A stretch of DNA of 64,000 nt from Flavobacterium sp. ACN2 (GTDB taxonomy: Bacteria > Bacteroidota > Bacteroidia > Flavobacteriales > Flavobacteriaceae). Below the pieces are notes generated by a model. The model was not told where the DNA came from and ran no database searches. It saw nothing but the letters and a program-made list of their open reading frames with translations. The position numbers were made by a program, and so were the translations under genes. Below, one piece after another: positions 40,826 through 50,000 of the stretch. The stretch spans positions 62,001-126,000 of the forward strand of contig NZ_MRCM01000007.1 of the NCBI RefSeq assembly GCF_002303885.1, given 5' to 3'. How positions within the stretch are numbered: the first letter of the stretch is position 1; each line of letters starts with the position of its first letter.

Positions 40826-41922
40826 TATACGGGTTTTGAAAAGATATTAGTTATAAAGATATTAATTTGCGTTAATATAAGCGCTATCTCAACAACTGGA
40901 AACCAAATTTTAATATCTTTTTCTTTTAATTTTCCTGCTGAAAATCCAATTACGGTCCATACAACGGTATAGCGTGTCGCTAAAATTGCTAATACGGCAA
41001 TCCATTGGAATTGAAATGCTAGTAATACAATAACTAATAAAAAGAAAAATAATTGTGAAATGAAGAATAATCCTAACTGCATTTTATCAAAGAACTTGTA
41101 ATGTTCTGCGGTAGAAATATGTCTTCTTTTCTGAGTAAACCATTCCTTGTAAGTGGTCTTAGGTTTTGAATAGGTAAAACTTTCAGGGGTATAAGAAATA
41201 GTCGTGTTTGTTTTATTTGCGGCCTGATTAATGAATAAATCGTCATCGCCAGAACGAATCTGAATGTGGTCAATAAAACCATTTACATTAAAAAACTCTT
41301 CTTTTTTGTAAGCAAGATTTCTGCCGACTCCCATATAAGGAAGTCCCATTTTTGCCCAAGAAAAATATTGTATTGCTGTTAGGACAGTTTCAAAGCGAAT
41401 AATTTTATTTAAAAACGAACGTTCTACTTTTTCGTAACCTCCATATCCTAAAACGATTGTTTTGTTCATAGTAAAATGAGAAGTCATAGAAGTAATCCAG
41501 TCTTTTGAATTTGGGAAACAATCTGCATCTGTAAAAAGCAAATAATCTTTCTTTGCCGCTTTTATTCCAAGCGTTAAAGCGTATTTTTTATTTCCCCAGA
41601 AAGCCTCGTTATTTTCAACTTTTACCAAACGGATATTAGAGAATTCTTTTTCAAATTCTTCAAAAACTTCAAGAGTTTCATCGCTAGATGCATCGTCAAT
41701 TAAGACAATTTCAAAATCTGGATAATCTTGCTGTGCCAAAAGCGGAATGTATTTTTTTACATTCTCTTCTTCGTTTTTAGCGCAAACGATTACAGAAACT
41801 GGAAGATTTTTAGGCTTAATGTGCTGTGGTTTAGCAAAAGCAAATTTCCCAAAGACTCCTAAATAATAAAATAATTGAACTACGACAATAGCAATAAAAA
41901 AGTAAAATATGTATATAAGCAT
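40816..41922 (-). CDS. Glycosyltransferase family 2 membrane protein
   Basis: 368 residues. N-terminal transmembrane anchor (IYIFYFFIAIVVVQLFYYLG). The GT-A core has LPVSVIVCAKNEEENVKKYI, then IVLIDDASSDETLEV, the DxD-type LLFTDADCFPNS, the acceptor-site GDDDLFI and WFTQKRRH, a variant of the QxxRW motif of processive GT2 enzymes. C-terminal membrane helices (LFFISQLFFFLLVIVLLAFQ; WTVIGFSA; VEIALILTQINIFI) suggest product handling at the membrane. Sugar and acceptor unknown. Overlaps the sigma factor gene downstream. Confidence 0.9.
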   Translation of the reverse strand: MLIYIFYFFIAIVVVQLFYYLGVFGKFAFAKPQHIKPKNLPVSVIVCAKNEEENVKKYIPLLAQQDYPDFEIVLIDDASSDETLEVFEEFEKEFSNIRLVKVENNEAFWGNKKYALTLGIKAAKKDYLLFTDADCFPNSKDWITSMTSHFTMNKTIVLGYGGYEKVERSFLNKIIRFETVLTAIQYFSWAKMGLPYMGVGRNLAYKKEEFFNVNGFIDHIQIRSGDDDLFINQAANKTNTTISYTPESFTYSKPKTTYKEWFTQKRRHISTAEHYKFFDKMQLGLFFISQLFFFLLVIVLLAFQFQWIAVLAILATRYTVVWTVIGFSAGKLKEKDIKIWFPVVEIALILTQINIFITNIFSKPVYWK

Positions 41923-42007
41923 CTGATTTATTTGATTCTATTAATTTTCACGTTCTGCGACTGCAAATGTACTTATCAATTCGATAATTTCAATAGCTAA
42001 AGCAGAT

Positions 42008-42622
42008 TTACTTTCGGCATTTTGACATTTCTTTTGCAACAGCAATAGACTGAGGGTTTTCGGTTTTTTCTAATTCCGAAATTATGTTTTTGTAATTATG
42101 ATCGTCACGGTTTTGGGAGAGTTTTTTTGTGGCTTGAATTTCGTCAATTTCGATTTCAAAACCAAAAATCTCTCTGGCTTCGCGCATTGTTTTTTCAGAT
42201 AAATCTTCAACTCGTACTGGATTTTTAGAATTTGCTTCGTATTTATCTACAAGTTTTTTCAGTTGTTCTACTGAAGTTTCGTAATCCACAATCTTGATTC
42301 TTCCGTAAACATGTACAGCTATGTAATTCCAAGTTGGCACATTTTCGTGATCGTACCAAGAAGAAGAAATGTAACTGTGTGGACCTGTAAAAATGGCCAA
42401 AATCTGATCATTTGCCACAAAACCTTCCGCTTGCGGATTCAGTTTTGAAATATGCCCTTGCAAAATTTCTTTTCCGTCAGCATTCATTTCCAATTCTATC
42501 GGAATATGCGTTGCGCATAATTTTCCGTTGGTCTGATTGATCAGGATTCCAAAACTATTTTCTTTCAAAAAAGCTCTAATTTCCTCAGGATTTTCGTTTT
42601 TATATAAATCAGGTGTGTACAT
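42008..42622 (-). CDS. PaiB-type FMN-binding protein
   Basis: 204 residues: MYTPDLYKNENPEEIRAFLK, then FGILINQTNGKLCATHIPIE, LQGHISKLNPQAEGF and GPHSYISSSWYDHENVPTWN, ending after a helical REAREIFGFEIEIDEIQATK. These match the PaiB family (flavin-reductase-like split barrel), annotated as a negative transcriptional regulator of sporulation and protease genes in Bacillus. In Flavobacterium its role is unclear; FMN binding or a small oxidoreductase function is likely. Single gene. Confidence 0.9.
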   Translation of the reverse strand: MYTPDLYKNENPEEIRAFLKENSFGILINQTNGKLCATHIPIELEMNADGKEILQGHISKLNPQAEGFVANDQILAIFTGPHSYISSSWYDHENVPTWNYIAVHVYGRIKIVDYETSVEQLKKLVDKYEANSKNPVRVEDLSEKTMREAREIFGFEIEIDEIQATKKLSQNRDDHNYKNIISELEKTENPQSIAVAKEMSKCRK

Positions 42623-42665
42623 TATTTGTGGTTTAAGAAAGAGATTTTACAAACAAACTCAAGGT

Positions 42666-43175
42666 TTAACTCTCAATTGTTGCTTTGTTTAAGTTGAACA
42701 ATTTTGAATTTGCGCCAAAATAAATAAGGACAAAACCAATAATGGTAAAGATAATTCCTTCTATTAAACATTGTATGGCAAAACTATCTGAAAGTAATAC
42801 TCTAAGTGGTCGGAAAAGAAGTGAAAATATTTCTTTTCTAAAAAACTTTAATCGTAAAAGAACATATAGGGCAAGTGCCAATAAAATAGTGTTTATAGAA
42901 GAAAGTCTGTTTTTCCAGTTCAGGAATCCAACATAAAAAATGCCAACCAGAAGAGCAAAAAAGATCCAGATATAGACACTTGGCCAGAAATTTAAAACAT
43001 CTTCATTTGTAGGGAATAATCTATTCCAGATTTCAGGTTTCTGAAATTGAAATTGATGCTTCATGCAAATAACTTTATCTGCAACAGTAAATAATCGTAA
43101 TTGATAAATGCCATCAATTAGGAAAATCATTCCTAAAAAATGAATTATAAGAATCCCTACGTTTAATTTTTTCAT
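42666..43175 (-). CDS. Hypothetical four-helix membrane protein
   Basis: 169 residues with four hydrophobic helices: VGILIIHFLGMIFLIDGIYQ, SVYIWIFFALLVGIFYVGFL, INTILLALALYVLLRL and LIEGIIFTIIGFVLIYFGA. The loop between helices 1 and 2 is polar (MKHQFQFQKPEIWNRLF). I do not recognise a family. It lies between murB and the PaiB-like gene on the same strand, 30 and 43 bp from them, so it may share a transcript with murB. Confidence 0.65.
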   Translation of the reverse strand: MKKLNVGILIIHFLGMIFLIDGIYQLRLFTVADKVICMKHQFQFQKPEIWNRLFPTNEDVLNFWPSVYIWIFFALLVGIFYVGFLNWKNRLSSINTILLALALYVLLRLKFFRKEIFSLLFRPLRVLLSDSFAIQCLIEGIIFTIIGFVLIYFGANSKLFNLNKATIES

Positions 43176-43205
43176 TAAAAAGATTTCATTAATGAAGTTT
43201 TATTT

Positions 43206-44219
43206 TCAAATCACATTTACTTCTGCTTCAATTTGAATGCCGAATTTTTCAAAAACGGTTTTCTGAACTTCTTTTGAAACGGCTAAAATTTCTTGTCCAG
43301 TTGCATTTCCATAATTCACTAAAACTAAAGCTTGGTTTTTATGTACTCCGGCATCTCCAAAACGTTTCCCTTTAAAACCAGCTTGTTCAATCAGCCAACC
43401 TGCAGGAACTTTTACTTCGGTTTCTGAAACTTCGTAAAATTTCATTTCTGGAAATTTTTGGTGGATTTTCTCAAAATCAGATTTCAATAAAATCGGATTT
43501 TTGAAGAAACTTCCGCTGTTTCCTAGTTCTTTCGGATCTGGCAATTTACTTTGTCTAATCGCGATTACAGCATTGCTCACATCTTTTAGTGTTGGTTCTG
43601 TAATGTTGTTTTTAGCCAATTCGGCCAAAATATCTCCATAAGAGGTGTTGATTTTATGATTGCGTTTGGTCAATTTAAAAATAACCGAAGTAATAATATA
43701 TTGGTCTTTTACTTCATGTTTGAAAATACTTTCGCGGTAGCCAAAATTACATTCAGCATTGTTGAAAGTTCTCATTTCCTGAGTTTCAATATTCATGGCT
43801 TCGCAAGAAACGAAAGTGTCTTTAATTTCCGTTCCATAAGCTCCAATATTCTGAACTGGCGTTGTGCCGACATTTCCAGGAATAAGCGACATGTTTTCTA
43901 ATCCGCCAAAATTATTATCAATTGTATAAAGTACGAAATCGTGCCAAGTTTCTCCAGCCTGACTTTCAACCCAAACAAAATCGTCGTCTTCTTTAATTGT
44001 TTTTTTGCCTTTTAAATCGATATGAATCACCAAAGCGTCAATATCTTTTGTTAAAAGCATATTGCTTCCGCCTCCTAAAATAAATTTTTTCTCGTTTTGG
44101 TTTGCTGCTAAAACTGTTTTCAATTCAGCAATAGAATGAACGGCAACAAATTGTTTGGCATTGGCTTCAATGCCGAAAGTATTATATTTTTTTAAAGAAA
44201 AATTGGATTGGATTTCCAT
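43206..44219 (-). CDS. murB: UDP-N-acetylmuramate dehydrogenase
   Basis: FAD-dependent reduction of UDP-GlcNAc-enolpyruvate to UDP-MurNAc, the second committed step of peptidoglycan precursor synthesis. 337 residues. FAD-binding motifs FILGGGSNMLLTKDIDALVI and LIPGNVGTTPVQNIGAYGTE; the catalytic Ser region LGNSGSFFKNPIL; ends with a conserved substrate domain (VPAGWLIEQAGFKGKRFGDA, HKNQALVLVNYGNATGQEIL). Length matches type I MurB enzymes such as E. coli's. Confidence 0.96.
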   Translation of the reverse strand: MEIQSNFSLKKYNTFGIEANAKQFVAVHSIAELKTVLAANQNEKKFILGGGSNMLLTKDIDALVIHIDLKGKKTIKEDDDFVWVESQAGETWHDFVLYTIDNNFGGLENMSLIPGNVGTTPVQNIGAYGTEIKDTFVSCEAMNIETQEMRTFNNAECNFGYRESIFKHEVKDQYIITSVIFKLTKRNHKINTSYGDILAELAKNNITEPTLKDVSNAVIAIRQSKLPDPKELGNSGSFFKNPILLKSDFEKIHQKFPEMKFYEVSETEVKVPAGWLIEQAGFKGKRFGDAGVHKNQALVLVNYGNATGQEILAVSKEVQKTVFEKFGIQIEAEVNVI

Positions 44220-44280
44220 AAATAAAAGGCTTTTTAATATAGTTCAAAAGTATGAATTATAATTTATTTGTGGCTGTATT

Positions 44281-44336
44281 TTACCGCAAAGGCACAAAGT
44301 TTACGCAAAGTTCGCTAAGCTTTGCGTTCTTGGCGT
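44281..44336. repeat. 'cgcaaagg / ctttgcg' palindromic repeat
   Basis: ACGCAAAGTTCGCTAAGCTTTGCGT and neighbouring short units form an imperfect hairpin directly after the glycosyltransferase stop (minus strand); same family as 17099-17131 and 17280-17345. May act as its terminator although no clear T-run is present. Confidence 0.5.
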
Positions 44337-45386
44337 TTAAATATCATGCAGATTCAGCAATTCATGATACTTCTCCGAAATAACTTTCATATTAATATCA
44401 TAATTCGCATTTTCCTCGACAAATTTTCTATTTCGAGTAATCGCTTCATTTCGCAATTTAGGATTTTCAAAAGACCAGATTAATTCATTGGCTAACATTT
44501 TAATGTCATCAATTGTAATTAATTGACCATTTTCTCGGTGTGTAATCCAGCTTTGGTTTCCAGGAATATCAGAAACAACAGGAAAACAATTGGAAGCCAT
44601 TGCCTCAAACAAAGAGGCCGAAACGCCTTCGGTAATTGGCATGCTGATATAAATATTCGATTGCTGTAATAATTTTGGAAGCTCTGTATTCGGGATTCTT
44701 CCTGTAAAAATCACTTTATTTTCGATTTGCAGCTCTCTCGCCAAATCTTTTAAATATTGCAGTCTTGTTCCATCGCCAACAATCGTCAAAGAAAAATCAA
44801 TTCCTTTTTGGCTTAAGATTCCGAAAGCTTTTAAAATAGAATCGTGTCGGTATTCTGGCTGAAGCGAGCGCGTAACAATCGCTTCAATTTTGTTTGAATT
44901 ATTTGTTGATGGAGTAAAAAGTGATAAGTCAATTCCTTTTGGAAGAACTAGAACTTTGTTCATGTCAACTCCAGATGCTTTCATGTGAATTGCCATAACG
45001 GGTCCCCAAGCATGAATTAAATGTGCTTTTTTGAAAGCGTATTTTTGGATAAATTTCTTAAAAGGATATAATTTAGATTCTTCTGGCCATAAATCGGTTC
45101 GTCCTTGCTGTGCGATTGCAATGGTTTTAGAGCCAGAAATTGCTGCAAGAAAACCATAACTAGTGGTTCTTTCAGCAATTACCATGTCTGGTTTTTCTTT
45201 TCTGATTGTTTTTCGAATGGAAAAAGGAGAGAAGAAATACTCTAAAATACGTTTGAATCTATGGTTGTTAGAAGTTTGAAGTTCCCAAGTAATAATTTCA
45301 AAATCACCAAATTCTTTCAGGCCTTTCATCCAAGTGATAGCATCAGCGCGATAAGATTCTCCAAGAAAAAGTATTTTCCTTTTCAT
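44337..45386 (-). CDS. Glycosyltransferase family 4 protein
   Basis: 349 residues, GT-B fold. The N-terminal domain starts MKRKILFLGESYRADAITW with DMVIAERTTSYGFLA. The C-terminal domain carries the nucleotide-sugar-binding pattern: IVTRSLQPEYRHDSILKAFG, LTIVGDGTRLQYLKDL, VIFTGRIPNTELPKLL, and the EX7E element in MPITEGVSASLFEAMASNCF. It transfers a sugar from an activated donor to an unknown acceptor, probably in surface polysaccharide or lipid glycosylation. No other polysaccharide genes flank it. Confidence 0.9.
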   Translation of the reverse strand: MKRKILFLGESYRADAITWMKGLKEFGDFEIITWELQTSNNHRFKRILEYFFSPFSIRKTIRKEKPDMVIAERTTSYGFLAAISGSKTIAIAQQGRTDLWPEESKLYPFKKFIQKYAFKKAHLIHAWGPVMAIHMKASGVDMNKVLVLPKGIDLSLFTPSTNNSNKIEAIVTRSLQPEYRHDSILKAFGILSQKGIDFSLTIVGDGTRLQYLKDLARELQIENKVIFTGRIPNTELPKLLQQSNIYISMPITEGVSASLFEAMASNCFPVVSDIPGNQSWITHRENGQLITIDDIKMLANELIWSFENPKLRNEAITRNRKFVEENANYDINMKVISEKYHELLNLHDI

Positions 45387-45404
45387 TATAAAAGTTTTTT
45401 CACC

Positions 45405-45444
45405 ACGAATTCACGAATTAATTTTGAATAATTCGTGAATTCGT
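45405..45444. repeat. 'acgaattcacgaatta' palindromic repeat
   Basis: ACGAATTCACGAATTA (45405-45420) pairs exactly with TAATTCGTGAATTCGT (45429-45444). The same family occurs at 63145-63251. Confidence 0.7.
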
Positions 45445-45462
45445 AGCGATTTTTTTTTATCT

Positions 45463-46149
45463 CTAAAATTCTTCAGTATCCAAAGCGCGGTTGATGAATT
45501 CGTTTAGTGGTTTTAAAGCAATAAGTTTTTGGCTCATTTTCTTTACGAAATCTTTTTCCGTCACCTCAGAAACATTATAAACCTGAGTTGCAGTGAAACT
45601 TTTCAATTTTAAAAACTCAATTGCAGGATGGTCTTTTTCATAACCGCGAGGCATGCTTTTAAGTGAATTGTTTTCGTTGATGTCTAAACTTCCAAATTCT
45701 TTCTTGAAGTTTTTATCGTTTAAAATTTCCTGTAAATCTTCGTAGAAAAAAGCGATTTCTTTACGGACTTTCTTTAAGTCTTCCGCTTCAGGCGAATAAA
45801 ATCCGCCAGCAATAAAACTCGCACCTTTTTCTATATGAACATAATATCCGGCACGATTTGCACCTTTTGCACCTTTTGCACCAGCTGACATCCAAACGCC
45901 CAAATGTGCTTTATAAGGAGATTTGTCTTTAGAAAAACGAATGTCACGGTTTATTCTGAAAGTGCAGTTTTTAACTTCCAATAATTCCAATGAAGGATCA
46001 AGCGGTTTCATGGCATCCAAAAAATCGCTTACCAATTGATGGTAATCTTTCTTGAAAACTTCGTATCGCTTTTTATTTTCCTGAAACCATTCGCGGTTAT
46101 TGTTCTTTTTTAAATCGTCTAAAAATTGCAATGATTCTTTCGTTAACAT
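45463..46149 (-). CDS. DUF2461 domain-containing protein
   Basis: 228 residues: LQFLDDLKKNNNREWFQENK at the start, LLEVKNCTFRINRDIRFSKD followed by KSPYKAHLGVWMSAG, then GYYVHIEKGASFIAGGFYSP. These are clear signatures of the DUF2461/TIGR02453 family of unknown function. A short tandem GAKGAKGAN (from a repeated 'ttttgcacc') sits in a loop. Cytosolic, no catalytic motif known. It lies between recF and the glycosyltransferase, all on the minus strand but spaced by repeats. Confidence 0.88.
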   Translation of the reverse strand: MLTKESLQFLDDLKKNNNREWFQENKKRYEVFKKDYHQLVSDFLDAMKPLDPSLELLEVKNCTFRINRDIRFSKDKSPYKAHLGVWMSAGAKGAKGANRAGYYVHIEKGASFIAGGFYSPEAEDLKKVRKEIAFFYEDLQEILNDKNFKKEFGSLDINENNSLKSMPRGYEKDHPAIEFLKLKSFTATQVYNVSEVTEKDFVKKMSQKLIALKPLNEFINRALDTEEF

Positions 46150-46265
46150 AATCCTTATATATTTTATTGCAGTTGTTTTTAAGTTTTTTTGTTCAGGCTA
46201 ATTTACTGATTTCTATTTTGTGATTAATTATGAAAACTGATACAAATTGTACCAAATTTCCCGAA

Positions 46266-47345
46266 TTACAAATTGAATATCTTATAAGTCTGATGTGTCG
46301 ATTTTACAATCGCTTCGGTTCTTTCTGGATGTGTATCCGAAATAAAAAGCTGTCCAAAGGTTTCACTGTTTACCATTTCTACAATTTTGGCAACACGCGT
46401 TTCGTCCAGTTTATCAAAAATATCATCGAACAAAAGAATGGGCTTTACACCGCTTTGTTTTTTCAAAAACTCGAATTGCGCCAATTTTAAAGCAATTAGA
46501 AAAGATTTCTGCTGACCTTGAGATCCGAATTTTTTTATCGGATGCAAATCAATTTCAAAAGACAAATCATCTTTATGGATTCCAACAGAGGTATAATGCA
46601 GCGCTCGATCTTTATTGATGTTTTCCTGCAAAAGCGTTAAAAGGTCTTTTTCGAACAAATGACTTTCGTAAACCAATTGCACACTTTCTTCAGATCCCGT
46701 TATTGCCTGATGGTGTCTATTAAATATAGGTATAAACTGTTCTAGAAAATCTTTTCGTTTTTCAAAAATCGATTTTCCGTAACCTTGTAACTGTTCGTTA
46801 TATATAGATAAGGTATCATTGTCAAAAACATGATTCAAAGCAAAATATTTTAAAAGTGCATTTCGCTGTGTGATTACCTTTTGATATTGTATTAATTCGT
46901 GTAGATAAGTAGCATCTAATTGCGAAATCACACTGTCCATAAATTTACGGCGAGTTTCGCTTCCTTCAACGATTAAATCTCTATCTGCAGGCGAAATAAT
47001 AACTAACGGAATAAAACCAATATGATCGGAGAATTTGTCGTAAGGTTTTCCATTTCGCTTTAGAACTTTTTTCTGTCCTTTTTTTAAACTGCAAACAATC
47101 TGCTCGGTTCTCTCATTTTTTTCGAGTTCGGCATCAATTACAAAAAACTCTTCGCCATGTTTGATGTTTTGAACAGCAAGCGGATTAAAATAACTTTTCC
47201 CGTATGCCAAATGATAAATAGCATCGAGCACATTAGTTTTTCCAATGCCATTTTTTCCAACAAAACAGTTTATTTTGATGTCAAAATCAAAACTTGCTTC
47301 AGAAAAGTTCTTGTAATTAAATAATGAGATTTTGTTTAAATGCAT
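46266..47345 (-). CDS. recF: DNA replication and repair protein RecF
   Basis: 359 residues from ATG 47345 ([20 protein letters not shown]); a 5-codon upstream extension is less likely. SMC/ABC-type ATPase: Walker [21 protein letters not shown] (~32-50), signature [20 protein letters not shown], Walker [16 protein letters not shown] (~305). RecF loads RecA at gaps with RecO/RecR during repair and replication restart. It is away from dnaA/dnaN here, as is common in Bacteroidota. Divergent from the TPR gene at 47587. Confidence 0.96.
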   Translation of the reverse strand: MHLNKISLFNYKNFSEASFDFDIKINCFVGKNGIGKTNVLDAIYHLAYGKSYFNPLAVQNIKHGEEFFVIDAELEKNERTEQIVCSLKKGQKKVLKRNGKPYDKFSDHIGFIPLVIISPADRDLIVEGSETRRKFMDSVISQLDATYLHELIQYQKVITQRNALLKYFALNHVFDNDTLSIYNEQLQGYGKSIFEKRKDFLEQFIPIFNRHHQAITGSEESVQLVYESHLFEKDLLTLLQENINKDRALHYTSVGIHKDDLSFEIDLHPIKKFGSQGQQKSFLIALKLAQFEFLKKQSGVKPILLFDDIFDKLDETRVAKIVEMVNSETFGQLFISDTHPERTEAIVKSTHQTYKIFNL

Positions 47346-47556
47346 TTGTAAGGACTCCAAGTGTAATATTTACTGCTTTTGAGCAGTAAAAATTTGAGGC
47401 TGCAAATTACCGAAAATTATCGATATAATTGGCTTTAGCCCTTTCTTAGGCTTATTTATTTTACCGCTTTTGCGAAAGGATAAGTGAATCATGAAAATAT
47501 TTCTTTTAAAATAGTGATAAAATTGAAATTTTTTACCTCAGTTTCAATAAAAATTT

Positions 47557-47564
47557 TATTTTTG
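47557..47564 (+). promoter_or_regulatory. -7 element of the TPR protein gene
   Basis: TATTTTTG matches TAnnTTTG, 22 bp before the ATG at 47587. Confidence 0.5.
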
Positions 47565-47586
47565 CCGTTCACTAAATAAATTTTAA

Positions 47587-48369
47587 ATGGCAACTTACAA
47601 TAAAAGAGGATATAAGACACCAAAAGAAAAGGAAGTAAAAGAAGTGGTTAATGAAGAGCAACAAGTAGTTATTGACGAAAAAGACAGCACAACAGCTGGA
47701 GTTTTCTCAAAATTAGACGAAACAGCTTCAAGAACTGAGGATTGGGTGGCTAAAAATCAAAAAATCATTATTGGTTTAGTTGCTGGTATCGCGGTTGCTA
47801 CAATTGGATATTTGGCTTACCAAAAATTTATAGCAACTCCTAAACAAGAAGAGGCTGCAAGTGAAATGTTTGTTGCTCAACAAAACTTTGAAAAAGCTGT
47901 AAACGGCGTTTCTAGCGATTCATTATTCAAATTATCATTAAACGGTTCTGAAGGTAAATTCGGATTTATTAAAATCGCGGACGAATATTCTGGAACTGAC
48001 GCTGGAAATTTGGCAAATTACTATGCTGGTATCGCTTACTTAAATACTGGTAAATTTGATGAGGCAATTAAATATTTAGGTGAATTTAAATCAGAAGATG
48101 TAGTTTTAAGTGCTTTAGCTAAAGGTGCTACAGGAGATGCTTACTCTCAAAAAAATCAGCAAAAAGAAGCTTTAGATTTTTATGTGAAAGCTGCTGAATC
48201 TAACAAAAACGATTTTACAACACCTCGTTTCTTGTTAAAAGCTGGAAAAACTGCTTTAGCTTTAGGGCAAAAAGAAGATGCTTTGAAATACTTTAATGAT
48301 ATTAAAGATAATTACGATAATACTCCAGAAGCAGCTTCTGTTGATGCTTTGATTGGATTAGCGCAATAA
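47587..48369 (+). CDS. Membrane-anchored tetratricopeptide repeat protein (YfgM-like)
   Basis: 260 residues. A basic and acidic cytosolic N-terminus (MATYNKRGYKTPKEKEVKEV) leads to one transmembrane helix (IIIGLVAGIAVATIGYLAYQ, ~60-79). The periplasmic part has TPR-type helices: AGNLANYYAGIAYLNTGKFD, EAIKYLGEFKSEDVVLSALA, TGDAYSQKNQQKEALDFYVK and ALALGQKEDALKYFNDIKDN. The layout matches YfgM/ancillary SecYEG translocon proteins, where it assists periplasmic chaperones; that role is inferred. Followed by ribH on the same strand with an 81-bp repeat-filled gap. Confidence 0.85.
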   Translation: MATYNKRGYKTPKEKEVKEVVNEEQQVVIDEKDSTTAGVFSKLDETASRTEDWVAKNQKIIIGLVAGIAVATIGYLAYQKFIATPKQEEAASEMFVAQQNFEKAVNGVSSDSLFKLSLNGSEGKFGFIKIADEYSGTDAGNLANYYAGIAYLNTGKFDEAIKYLGEFKSEDVVLSALAKGATGDAYSQKNQQKEALDFYVKAAESNKNDFTTPRFLLKAGKTALALGQKEDALKYFNDIKDNYDNTPEAASVDALIGLAQ

Positions 48370-48446
48370 AAATTTTAGACTTTAGATTTAAGATTGTAGA
48401 TTTGTAGTTACGAATCTAAATTCTAAAATCAAAAATCTAAAATATT
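48370..48446. repeat. 'tttagatttaagatt / aaatctaaattctaaaatc' palindromic repeat
   Basis: TTTTAGACTTTAGATT-like and AATCTAAA...TCTAAAAT units form an AT-rich imperfect palindrome between the TPR gene and ribH. Same type as 24510-24560 and 26870-26895. Confidence 0.5.
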
Positions 48447-48450
48447 ACAG

Positions 48451-49023
48451 ATGGCTACTGAAAATAAAAATCTATCAGAATACGATAAAAACACAATCCC
48501 AAACGCGAAAGACTTTCGGTTTGGGATTGTTGTTTCTGAATGGAATGATACTATAACAGAAGGACTTTATAATGGTGCTTTTGATGCTTTGGTTGATTGC
48601 GATGTTCCTGCCCAACAAATTATCCGTTGGAATGTTCCAGGAAGTTTTGAGCTAATCTACGGCGCTAAAAAAATGCTTCAGACACAAAATGTGGATGCCG
48701 TTATCGTAATTGGATGTGTAATCCAAGGAGAAACGAAACATTTTGATTTTGTTTGTGAAGGTGTTACACAAGGAATTAAAGATTTGAATGTTCAAACTGA
48801 TGTTCCGGTTATTTTCTGTGTTTTAACAGATAATAATATGCAGCAATCTATTGACAGAAGTGGAGGAGTTCACGGAAACAAAGGAACTGAAGCGGCAATT
48901 GCGGCGATTAAAATGGCTTATATTCGTCAACAGGCTTCAATAGCTCACGTTTATAATCAGCCATTATTAGCTTCGGGAGCCATTCAAATTGAAGATTCTC
49001 CGAAAAAAATAGAAAACGAATAA
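48451..49023 (+). CDS. ribH: 6,7-dimethyl-8-ribityllumazine synthase
   Basis: Condenses 5-amino-6-ribitylaminouracil with 3,4-dihydroxy-2-butanone 4-phosphate, the penultimate step of riboflavin synthesis; forms icosahedral or pentameric shells. 190 residues, with ~25-residue tails on both sides. Core motifs FGIVVSEWNDTITEGLYNGA, VPGSFELIYGAKKML, VIVIGCVIQGETKHFDFVCE, VPVIFCVLTDNNMQQSIDRS and GNKGTEAAIAAIKMA are all present. The catalytic His is in GETKHFDF. Confidence 0.96.
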   Translation: MATENKNLSEYDKNTIPNAKDFRFGIVVSEWNDTITEGLYNGAFDALVDCDVPAQQIIRWNVPGSFELIYGAKKMLQTQNVDAVIVIGCVIQGETKHFDFVCEGVTQGIKDLNVQTDVPVIFCVLTDNNMQQSIDRSGGVHGNKGTEAAIAAIKMAYIRQQASIAHVYNQPLLASGAIQIEDSPKKIENE

Positions 49024-49046
49024 GCGCGTTTGTTTTAAAAAATATT

Positions 49047-49082
49047 AAAACCTATACTGTTAAAAGTATAGGTTTTTTTTAT
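49047..49082 (+). terminator. Terminator of ribH
   Basis: AAAACCTATACT and AGTATAGGTTTT form a perfect 12-bp stem with a 5-nt loop, then T-run. Confidence 0.85.
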
Positions 49083-49159
49083 GCTTTTTTTGTGATTGTG
49101 TTAAGTCGCATCGAATTCGGAATTATATTACATTTGAGTTGATCTTTAATTTCGTTTCT

Positions 49160-49840
49160 ATGAAAAAATATCTACTTTGTGCTTTTATTTTATGCTTTAG
49201 TCTAAGTTATGCTCAGAATAAAATCAATGAAAATTTGAAAAGAGAACTAGATTCGATTATGAAATCAGATCAAATTCTTAGAGAATATGTCAATTTTGAT
49301 ACTTCTGATGATCGAAAAAAAGAAATCTTAAAAGACCTTGGTCGTGAAAATGATCCGAATTTTAGAAAAGGCATTTGGCTAGAGATGAAAAAACGAGATT
49401 CTCTTAATTTGATTAAGGTTGAAGAAATTATAAAACTATATGGTTATCCAGGAAAAAGCTTAGTGGGTGAGCCAACAAATATTGCTGCGTGGTATGTTAT
49501 TCAACACAGTTCTAAAATTGGAGAATATTTATCAATGTTTGAGGAAGAAGCAAAAAAGAAAGAAATACCTTTTACTTATTTTGCTAAAATGCAAGATCGT
49601 TTTTTAACACAACAAGGAAAAGAACAGATTTATGGAACACAAGGTCAGATGAAACAAATAACGAACAAAGAAACAGGAAAAAAAGAGTTTTTTAATTACA
49701 TCTCGCCAATTGAAAATCCTGCTAAAGTTAATGATCGAAGAAAGAAAGCAGGTTTTACAACTACAGTTGAGGAAAATGCAAAAGAAATGGGTATGGAATA
49801 CAAGGTTTATACCTTGGATGAAATCAAGAAAATGAACTAG
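49160..49840 (+). CDS. DUF6624-like secreted protein
   Basis: 226 residues from ATG 49160; an in-frame TTG seven codons upstream is rejected because the signal peptide begins at MKKYLLCAFILCFSLSYAQ. The mature part is charged and helical: ENLKRELDSIMKSDQILREY, MKKRDSLNLIKVEEIIKLYG, then PGKSLVGEPTNIAAWYVIQH and YFAKMQDRFLTQQGKEQIYG. This spacing matches the DUF6624 family as I recall it. No enzymatic motif known. Periplasmic or surface location is inferred. Confidence 0.75.
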   Translation: MKKYLLCAFILCFSLSYAQNKINENLKRELDSIMKSDQILREYVNFDTSDDRKKEILKDLGRENDPNFRKGIWLEMKKRDSLNLIKVEEIIKLYGYPGKSLVGEPTNIAAWYVIQHSSKIGEYLSMFEEEAKKKEIPFTYFAKMQDRFLTQQGKEQIYGTQGQMKQITNKETGKKEFFNYISPIENPAKVNDRRKKAGFTTTVEENAKEMGMEYKVYTLDEIKKMN

Positions 49841-50000
49841 TTTTTTTGTGTATAACGTGCAATCATACTGTTTTATAGACTGTTGTAGTTTTTGTTTTTT
49901 TTATGATTATTCTTATTCTAAAAGCCAACCAAAATTCACTAAATTTGTACTTCTTGGTTTATAAAAAACCTAATCTAAACTTTAAAATTATTTTTGCTTA

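Noticed and set aside
49139..49159. Upstream TTG start for the DUF6624-like protein
   Set aside because: The signal peptide begins at the ATG at 49160; the extension would bury it behind MIFNFVS.
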